Source of the DNA: Candidatus Dadabacteria bacterium
GTDB taxonomy: Bacteria; Desulfobacterota_D; UBA1144; Nemesobacterales; UBA2774
Assembly: GCA_020054175.1 (NCBI GenBank)
Contig: JAGVLR010000050.1
Span: forward strand, 1 to 6,182
Length of the DNA: 6,182 nucleotides
Reading direction: 5' to 3'
The translations under genes were made by a program, and so were the position numbers. Within the stretch, counting starts at the first letter, position 1; each line of letters opens with the position of its first letter. Shown one piece after another: positions 1-4,645 of the stretch. Under the pieces are notes generated by a model. The model was not told where the DNA came from. It saw nothing but the letters and a program-made list of their open reading frames with translations, and made no database searches.

Positions 1-260
1 CGAATCCCCGTTATCCAAAGTCTGCCCTCCTTGAATGCCGGCTGAACGCGGCTGGACGGGTAACCCCCTCTCGGTTTAAAGGTAACCTGGCTGCCCCCCC
101 GTTTCAGCGCGGAGAAATCTCCGGCCAAAGGGATATTATATATACTTTCGTATACATTCGGAAGTCTGATTTGAACGATGCGAAGCGCCGCCCGAAATGC
201 CGATTTTACAGCCCCGGACAAGCTGCTTTCAGTGAATTGATCTTACGTAAAGCCCCCGCC
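1..260. other. Non-coding left flank with foldable DNA, no supported gene
   Basis: I see no convincing gene here. One plus-strand frame is open from position 3 through 602, but its distal part runs antisense to the secreted-protein gene, it has no ribosome binding site, and its translation has low-complexity arginine/proline-rich composition, so I treat it as a shadow. The stretch holds an imperfect inverted repeat (51-108), a small hairpin (110-123), a run of seven C (94-100) and an AT-rich block (133-154) that contains ATTATA, which reads as TATAAT on the minus strand. No T-tract terminator is visible downstream of the minus-strand gene that ends at 261. The GC-rich, self-complementary character suggests a dispersed intergenic repeat or a structured RNA whose remainder lies left of the window; this is inference. 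Confidence 0.5.
51..108. repeat. Imperfect inverted repeat, hairpin-forming
   Basis: The left arm GCTGGACGGG (51-60) pairs with the right arm CCCGTTTCAGC (98-108) through GCTG/CAGC, a G-T wobble, A-T and CGGG/CCCG, with one bulged base. The 37-nt interior can itself pair GGTT (73-76) with AACC (84-87), and the motif GGTAACC occurs twice in direct orientation (59-65 and 81-87). A second copy of the left-arm theme, GCTGAACG (41-48), could compete for the same right arm. A short hairpin, CGGAG/CTCCG with a four-base loop (110-123), follows directly. The element matches no riboswitch class that I know. It could be an intergenic palindromic repeat. Confidence 0.4.
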
Positions 261-614
261 TCAGTACTTCCAGGCGGCAAGCCCCTGGCACACGACCGTG
301 TACCAGTTCTCGGGATATTCGCGTTTGAGCGTCCAGCTCGCGTTGAGGACGGAGTTCCCGCCGATGAGCGCCGTCTGGTCCTTGAGAGCGTTAAGGCACT
401 GGCCGACGTACATGTCCTCGTTGTAGGGGAGCGTCCAGACCTGTCTGTAATGCCTCTGGCTCTTCCCGGTGATGTATTTAACCGAGTCGTAATCCTCTAT
501 GCCGTCCTCGACCCCTGCCGGCTCGATGAATATGAGATTCCTCACGCTGTCCCACGCACCCGCCGTCGCGGACGCTGCCGTCAGTATAAGCGCTGCAAAT
601 AGAATGGTCTTCAT
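261..614 (-). CDS. Small secreted two-cysteine protein, function unknown
   Basis: This encodes a 117-residue protein. The ATG at 614 is chosen because GGAGGGTG (618-625) lies six bases upstream and because a clear signal peptide begins there; the longer frame opening at 662 only adds arginine-rich residues. Residues 1-20 are a Sec signal peptide (Lys2, a hydrophobic stretch at 4-13, and an Ala-Gly-Ala cleavage site at 18-20), so the mature protein of about 97 residues should act in the periplasm or outside the cell. There is no lipobox cysteine. The mature part has exactly two cysteines, Cys73 and Cys109, which could form a disulfide. The C-terminal half reads as Cys, a helix-like segment, a Gly-Gly-Asn-Ser-Val-Leu-Asn strand, then a strand ending Val-Val-Cys-Gln-Gly-Leu-Ala. 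That order loosely recalls the RcsF/DUF4156/YbjQ type of small alpha-beta domain, but this is a resemblance only. The gene is monocistronic as far as visible, with its own promoter at 684-718. Confidence 0.8.
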   Translation of the reverse strand: MKTILFAALILTAASATAGAWDSVRNLIFIEPAGVEDGIEDYDSVKYITGKSQRHYRQVWTLPYNEDMYVGQCLNALKDQTALIGGNSVLNASWTLKREYPENWYTVVCQGLAAWKY

Positions 615-683
615 CGGCACCCTCCGGCGAGCCCCTTGGGCCCGCACACATTTCACACGCACGCCCCGCGCGACGTGTCTTCA

Positions 684-718
684 CCCCTCATTATATACCC
701 GCTTTTGACGGTTGAAAA
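684..718 (-). promoter_or_regulatory. Sigma-70-like promoter of the secreted-protein gene
   Basis: On the minus strand, TTTTCA (713-718) is a -35-like element (4 of 6 to TTGACA). It lies 17 bases from a perfect TATAAT (690-695). Transcription would start near 683, giving a leader of about 70 nt before the ATG at 614. The block GGGTATATAATGAGGGG (684-700) recurs at 15 of 17 positions upstream of the HPt gene. Confidence 0.6.
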
Positions 719-825
719 TAGCAGGGCATGAACGTCTTATGATTTCTACGCAGCAATGAACGAGGTTCGACTTCCGGGACGCGCGCCATTCGTTATAAAA
801 TCCGGACTTGCCACGCCGCCTGTCC

Positions 826-840
826 GCACGCACTGCGTGC
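826..840. promoter_or_regulatory. 15-bp perfect palindrome, candidate operator
   Basis: GCACGCA (826-832) and TGCGTGC (834-840) are exact reverse complements around a single C. The site ends one base before the -35 hexamer of the STAND NTPase promoter, which is a usual position for a dimeric regulator to bind. No regulator gene is present in the window, and the role as an operator is inferred from position and symmetry alone. Confidence 0.45.
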
Positions 841-870
841 TTGCGCACCTCCTCGCCCCGCCTGTATAAT
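841..870 (+). promoter_or_regulatory. Sigma-70-like promoter of the STAND NTPase gene
   Basis: A perfect TATAAT (865-870) has TTGCGC (841-846) 18 bases upstream; that -35 element matches the consensus only in its TTG. Transcription would begin near 877, giving a leader of about 54 nt to the GTG at 931. This start point lies downstream of the ATG at 808, which argues against the longer reading of the gene. Confidence 0.6.
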
Positions 871-917
871 AGAACTCCGTCTCACCGGCGCTCTGCACGA
901 CGCCGGAAAAGAGTTCC

Positions 918-923
918 GAGGAA
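918..923 (+). promoter_or_regulatory. Ribosome binding site that decides the GTG start
   Basis: GAGGAA lies seven bases before the GTG at 931. No comparable Shine-Dalgarno sequence precedes the in-frame ATG at 808, so this site selects the shorter 630-residue product. Confidence 0.7.
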
Positions 924-930
924 TATACTA

Positions 931-2823
931 GTGCCATCATCGAAAGCCGAGTTCAGCGCCGCGTTCATCAGTTTCCTCAACGACCCCGGAATCAGGATCG
1001 AGCGCCCGGGCTGGGGCGCCGCGACCCTCCCCGAGATCTTCGTCTACCCGGATCTCGTCCCCTTCGGACAGGGCGCGGGAACGGTAAGCTCGTCAAACCT
1101 CGCAGACCCGGCGCATCAGGTAGGGGCAGTGCTGATCACGGGGCCGGAAGACTCCGGCAAAACGTCGCTCCTGAAATCGCTGGCCGTAAAGCTCCTCGAC
1201 GCCGGATACTTCCCCGTCTATCTCGACGGCAGGGAAGCCCCCGTATCGAATCCCGGCGACGTACCCGAAGCCGCACGCACTGCGGCCGAGGCGCAGTACA
1301 CAGCCGAAAGCTCGGCGATCGTGAACGGCCCCGGATCGAAAAAGCGCGCGCTGCTTTTCGACAATTTCGACCTCGCCCAGTCCGGCGAGCTCAACCCAGA
1401 AGCTTTAGCCCGGTCTTTACGCGGGGAATTCGCGCTCGTAATACTCACCGCTTCGTACCCCTGCCCCGCTTTCGCGAATTCATTTTCCATAGCCGAGATG
1501 GGGCGCGCGCTCAGGGACGAGCTGATTCGCAAATGGGTGCTCCTTCGAACTTCCGACCCCGGCGAAGCAGCCTCGCTCGCGGAAAAGGCGCGCGGAATGG
1601 TCGACGCCGTCCTCGGAAAGAATATCGTCCCGTCCTATCCTGTATTCGTCCTCACGATACTCGAAAGCTCGGTTCCGACGGGAAGCGCCGGGCAGGCCGG
1701 CAGCTCTTATGGACACTATTACGAATACGCCGTAACGAAGCCGCTCAGGGAGGGAAGCACGGCGGCGGCCGAGTTCGACCTCTACCTCGCCGTCCTGTCG
1801 GAGCTCGCGTATTCGAGGCTCGCAGGCGGGCGCGCGGCGGACAAGCCGGAGATATCCGGGCTGGTACGGCGGCACGCTCCGGAAGCCGACCCCGAAGATG
1901 TAATCCGCGCTTTCGTAAAATCGAAGACGCTCCGTGAAACCGGCGGCGCATATGAATTCGCGAGCGGCTACGCCTATCACTACTTCGCAGCGCTCTATCT
2001 TTCAAAAAATATAGGTAGCGGCGAAGTTCGGGATAAAATTGTGGACCTCTTTTCACGGCTCGGCGATGGAGACAATGCCGGCGTCGCGCTCTTTCTCTCG
2101 TATCTTTCGGCGGACCCGTTCGTAACCGAGCAAATCGGCAAGGGCGTCGGCCGGGTATCCGGCGAGGAAGCGCTCCGGACGGACGAAGAAAGGGAATCCT
2201 TCATCGAAGAGCTCCTTGCCGGGCTCGAGCGCGACAAGCCCGACGAGCTTCACGAAATTCGCGCCGAGTATCGGATCAGGCAGGCGCTCCGTGAATTCGC
2301 GCAGCTTTCCGGCGGTGTACGGCTCGCAAGCGACAGAGCCCGGCTCCGCGAAACCGGTGCGCTTCTCCGCGCGCTCACCGAAGCGCTCGCTGCGGGACAC
2401 CCCGGCAGCACGGCCGATTCTGCATACAGTCTATGGACGGCGCACCTCTCGGAGCGCCTCTCCGAAATAGACGCCCTGAGATCCGGCGCCCGCGTTAAAA
2501 ACACGGAGCGCGAAGAGAAGCTCCGCCTCCTTTTCCTTTACGAGAGCGCGTTCGCCGAATCGCTCCGGCTCCTCTCGCTCCTTACAGCTTCGGGAGTCTC
2601 CATACCCGAGGGACCGTACTCCCTCGCGGCAGCGCTGCTGAAAGCGAATCCAGACACGTCACACGCTCTTCGGTTCGCGGAAGAAAACCCCGAAAAGAAA
2701 TTCACCCGGCGGCTCATTAAAATCGCGGCGGCGGAATCGCGGCGGCTCTTCTCTCACAACCCGGAATCGGAAAAAGAATTGAAAGGAATCGCCGAAGGAC
2801 GCTTCGGCAAGAAGATATATTAA
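931..2823 (+). CDS. STAND-type P-loop NTPase (bacterial NLR-like ATPase core), no effector domain
   Basis: This encodes a 630-residue protein, probably cytosolic, with no signal peptide or membrane segment. The GTG start is set by the ribosome binding site and promoter upstream; the 41 extra codons back to 808 encode arginine-rich, non-domain-like sequence. Residues 1-65 contain a short linker-like segment (IFVYPDLVPF) of the sort that precedes the NTPase in STAND proteins. Walker A is GPEDSGKTS at 71-79, Walker B is RALLFDNFD at 139-147, and a sensor-1-like strand FALVILTAS lies at 167-175. A proline-containing SYPVFVL (235-241) sits where STAND proteins carry the GxP motif. HYYEY (262-266) opens a helical/winged-helix region that ends in YHYFAALYL (349-357). 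The remaining 270 residues are predicted to be alpha-helical and probably act as a sensor or oligomerisation arm. STAND ATPases are signal-responsive switches, often with an N-terminal effector such as a nuclease, TIR or SIR2 domain. Here none is visible. The gene is monocistronic and convergent with its downstream neighbour. A defence role is possible but unproven. Confidence 0.75.
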   Translation: MPSSKAEFSAAFISFLNDPGIRIERPGWGAATLPEIFVYPDLVPFGQGAGTVSSSNLADPAHQVGAVLITGPEDSGKTSLLKSLAVKLLDAGYFPVYLDGREAPVSNPGDVPEAARTAAEAQYTAESSAIVNGPGSKKRALLFDNFDLAQSGELNPEALARSLRGEFALVILTASYPCPAFANSFSIAEMGRALRDELIRKWVLLRTSDPGEAASLAEKARGMVDAVLGKNIVPSYPVFVLTILESSVPTGSAGQAGSSYGHYYEYAVTKPLREGSTAAAEFDLYLAVLSELAYSRLAGGRAADKPEISGLVRRHAPEADPEDVIRAFVKSKTLRETGGAYEFASGYAYHYFAALYLSKNIGSGEVRDKIVDLFSRLGDGDNAGVALFLSYLSADPFVTEQIGKGVGRVSGEEALRTDEERESFIEELLAGLERDKPDELHEIRAEYRIRQALREFAQLSGGVRLASDRARLRETGALLRALTEALAAGHPGSTADSAYSLWTAHLSERLSEIDALRSGARVKNTEREEKLRLLFLYESAFAESLRLLSLLTASGVSIPEGPYSLAAALLKANPDTSHALRFAEENPEKKFTRRLIKIAAAESRRLFSHNPESEKELKGIAEGRFGKKIY

Positions 2824-2865
2824 ATATAAATTGTATATACTTTATAGTCCGGGCTGGCCGGCGGC

Positions 2866-4170
2866 CTATCCGATTGTCACTTTGTACTCGTAGTCCAGGT
2901 AATGCGGAATCTCGTTGTCGGCTATCATACGCCTTAGCTCTTCGGGGCACCCGCGCGGAAGGCCGTCGTCCGCTTCTACGCCCAGCCATCCCCAGCTGTT
3001 TACGAATCCTCTCGCCTTCGTCGAATTTCCCTCGGCGAACAGCTTAACCAGCGACACCGTAAACTCCTCGACCACCTGGCTGAACCTCTCCACGTCTACG
3101 AGGAACTTCCCCTCCCACGGTTCCAGTTTGATCGCCCCCATGTCGCTCATGTGTCTGTAGGCGAGATATGCCGAGCCCGTATCCGAGTGCCGGACGCATC
3201 CCCCCCGCCGTATATACCTCAGCATCTCGGCGACAGCCGCCAGGTAGACAGTCTTCAGATTCTCCTCGGGGAAAAGCACGCCCGAAAGCCGCTTCAGGTT
3301 GTAAAGGGAAATCATGTCGGACTTTAACTCGTGGAGAATCATGTAGTCCTTATCCTGCTCCGACATCGACATCGAAAGCCTGTCGGCCCCGATGAAATGG
3401 CCTATGTCGTGGCCCCGGAGCCAAAGGAGAAGGAGCCGCGCGGCTTCGTCGTCCGTCAGCGCCTCTAGCGCCGCAGCGCCTGTTATATACTTCACGGCGA
3501 GCTTCTCCGTCATCGCCTTCCACCTCGCCGTGTAGAGATTTATGAACACAGTCATGTGCGAAAGCGACGACACATTCTCCTTGCTTCCGCCGGAGAAGAA
3601 AACGCATATCGGCTTGTGCGTGACGTTAAGCGCGCCCGACAGCCTGAACACGTCGAGGCACCTCATGGCGGGGAAAGACTCCGGCAGGGTGAACACTTTA
3701 TAGCCGCACGACTTCAGCAGCTCTTCGGCTAACCCCCGCGCATGTTTGTCGTACTCCGCTATCATCGGCCAGTACGACCAGTTCGCCAGGCCGGCCAGCC
3801 CCGAATAACGGCCATCCTCCTCCCCGCCGGGCGTAAACACCCTGCCGAGGATGAGCTCCAGCTCGTCCCGTCCGTCGCGGGCGCAGAGCGGATAAAGGTC
3901 GTAGATTCCCTTTGTGAGATCCTGCACGCCTGAGCGGTACGTCCCCTTCGCGCCGTCGTCGAGGAGCCAGGCCTCCCCCTGCACGAGGCCGCCCACTATT
4001 TCCTGCCACTTGCTCTTTTCGAGGCTGAGCGTCATGTGACCCGAGAGCTGCGCCTCGTACATCTCGTCCAACACACGGAGCGCTTCGGTATAAAGCTCCG
4101 CGACGCCCGAAAGGGCCTCGGGCATGGTAACGTGTATTTCCAATGACGAAGATTTATCCGGATTCGGCAT
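2866..4170 (-). CDS. Putative M49 (dipeptidyl-peptidase III)-like metalloprotein with HDxGH site
   Basis: This 434-residue, probably cytosolic protein has no signal peptide or membrane segment. Two linked motifs stand out: His254-Asp255-Ile-Gly-His258, followed 22 residues later by His280-Glu281-Leu-Lys-Ser-Asp285-Met-Ile-Ser-Leu-Tyr. In M49 peptidases the zinc site is a histidine pair in a HExxxH-type motif plus a glutamate in an EExxAD-like helix. The order, the second motif (HELKSD compared with EExxAD, then a Leu-Tyr helix) and the C-terminal pattern (AYRHMSDMGAI, then a helical segment with AEGNSTKARGFVNSWG) resemble that group. If so, His254, His258 and Glu281 would bind metal and Asp255 would replace the catalytic Glu. 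A distant HD-type phosphohydrolase is the main alternative, because HDIGH also occurs there. The ATG at 4170 is the first possible start after an in-frame stop but has no good ribosome binding site; the ATG at 4125 is an alternative. It lies 58 nt downstream of the HPt gene with no terminator between, so co-transcription is plausible. A TATAGT at 4190-4195 lacks a -35 partner. Confidence 0.6.
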   Translation of the reverse strand: MPNPDKSSSLEIHVTMPEALSGVAELYTEALRVLDEMYEAQLSGHMTLSLEKSKWQEIVGGLVQGEAWLLDDGAKGTYRSGVQDLTKGIYDLYPLCARDGRDELELILGRVFTPGGEEDGRYSGLAGLANWSYWPMIAEYDKHARGLAEELLKSCGYKVFTLPESFPAMRCLDVFRLSGALNVTHKPICVFFSGGSKENVSSLSHMTVFINLYTARWKAMTEKLAVKYITGAAALEALTDDEAARLLLLWLRGHDIGHFIGADRLSMSMSEQDKDYMILHELKSDMISLYNLKRLSGVLFPEENLKTVYLAAVAEMLRYIRRGGCVRHSDTGSAYLAYRHMSDMGAIKLEPWEGKFLVDVERFSQVVEEFTVSLVKLFAEGNSTKARGFVNSWGWLGVEADDGLPRGCPEELRRMIADNEIPHYLDYEYKVTIG

Positions 4171-4228
4171 ACGGGAATTTTAACCAATAACTATATTTCA
4201 GTGAATAGAAAGAGGATTTTTACGGGTG

Positions 4229-4552
4229 TTACTCGGGAGCCCCGGGAAGGACCTCCACCACGGCGAGATAATCGTCGAGGCTGATGAGAGCGTCCGCGAC
4301 GGCGGCTGCGTCCTCTTCCTTCGCCGCGCTCTCTATCCGCTTCCCGATGGAGCTTATCTCGTTGAAGCCGTATCCCGCGCCGGCGCCCTTCATGCCGTGG
4401 CCGAGCCTGTGGACCTCCTTGAAATCCCCGCTCTGAAGGCATTCCTTTATCCTGCCTATCTCGTTTCGCCGGCTCTGGAGAAATCCCGGCACCAGGTCGA
4501 AATAGTCGGGGTCTACGTAAACGATTTCCTTCTCGTAGCGCTTTGCGGACAT
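4229..4552 (-). CDS. Stand-alone HPt (histidine phosphotransfer) protein
   Basis: This 107-residue protein consists almost entirely of one HPt domain. HPt proteins carry a phosphoryl group on a histidine between receiver domains in multistep two-component relays and act in the cytosol. The signature is at residues 52-63: His52-Gly-Met-Lys55-Gly56 followed by AGAGYGF, matching the family pattern HxxKGxxxxxG, so His52 is the expected phosphorylation site. The N-terminal part (VYVDPDYFDLVPGFLQSRR, residues 11-29) and the segment KECLQSGDFKEVHRLGH form the first helices of the four-helix bundle. The start is the ATG at 4552 because GGAGG (4559-4563) lies six bases upstream; an in-frame ATG at 4624 precedes the putative promoter and has no such site. 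No histidine kinase or receiver domain is encoded in the window, so its partners must lie elsewhere. It sits between the DUF4301 gene (93-nt gap) and the metalloprotein gene (58-nt gap). Confidence 0.9.
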   Translation of the reverse strand: MSAKRYEKEIVYVDPDYFDLVPGFLQSRRNEIGRIKECLQSGDFKEVHRLGHGMKGAGAGYGFNEISSIGKRIESAAKEEDAAAVADALISLDDYLAVVEVLPGAPE

Positions 4553-4556
4553 TCGG

Positions 4557-4563
4557 CACCTCC
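4557..4563 (-). promoter_or_regulatory. Ribosome binding site that decides the HPt start
   Basis: On the minus strand GGAGGTG precedes the ATG at 4552, with six bases between GGAGG and the start codon. It selects a 107-residue product over a 131-residue one. A 5-bp inverted repeat (CCGGA at 4566-4570, TCCGG at 4577-4581) lies just upstream and could form a weak hairpin in the leader. Confidence 0.7.
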
Positions 4564-4590
4564 GCCCGGAAAGCTCTCCGGCCGGTGATG

Positions 4591-4607
4591 CCCCTAATAA
4601 TATACCC
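4591..4607 (-). promoter_or_regulatory. Putative -10 region of the HPt gene, matching the secreted-protein promoter
   Basis: The minus strand reads GGGTATATTATTAGGGG. This matches the -10 block of the secreted-protein gene (684-700) at 15 of 17 positions and likewise lies within 100 bases of the start codon. It contains TATATT and TATTAT as -10 candidates, but I find no good -35 hexamer at 16-18 bases. It lies in the 93-nt gap behind the DUF4301 gene, so the HPt gene may be transcribed both by read-through and from here. Confidence 0.4.
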
Positions 4608-4645
4608 ATAACGTTTTCGTGCATAGACCGCCCTGATTTGCAGGC

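Larger units (their letters stand above)
615..930. other. Divergent intergenic region with two promoters
   Basis: This 316-nt gap separates the minus-strand secreted-protein gene from the plus-strand STAND NTPase gene. It holds the minus-strand promoter (684-718), a 15-bp palindrome (826-840), the plus-strand promoter (841-870) and the GAGGAA ribosome binding site (918-923). Between 719 and 825 I see nothing beyond a TATAAA string at 794 that lacks a spaced -35 element. Open frames here on both strands have no ribosome binding site and translate to low-complexity sequence. Confidence 0.6.

Noticed and set aside
3..602. Open plus-strand frame over the left flank and the secreted-protein gene
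   Set aside because: Its distal part is antisense to a gene with a signal peptide and good ribosome binding site, and its translation is low-complexity.
794..799. TATAAA as a second plus-strand promoter
   Set aside because: The nearest -35-like string (TTCGAC at 766) is 22 bases away, too far for a sigma-70 promoter.
808..930. Longer start of the STAND gene at the ATG at 808
   Set aside because: It lies upstream of the TATAAT promoter, has no ribosome binding site, and the 41 added codons encode arginine-rich sequence; GTG 931 has GAGGAA seven bases upstream.
139..2843. Shared TATATACTTT at 139-148 and 2834-2843 as a regulatory repeat
   Set aside because: A 10-base AT-rich match in two AT-rich gaps is easily due to chance, and the flanks do not agree.
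2824..2865. Bidirectional terminator between the convergent genes
   Set aside because: Only a GGCC-GGC-GGCC hairpin with a 4-bp stem is present, with no adjoining T-tract on either strand; the AT-rich part is not next to a stem.
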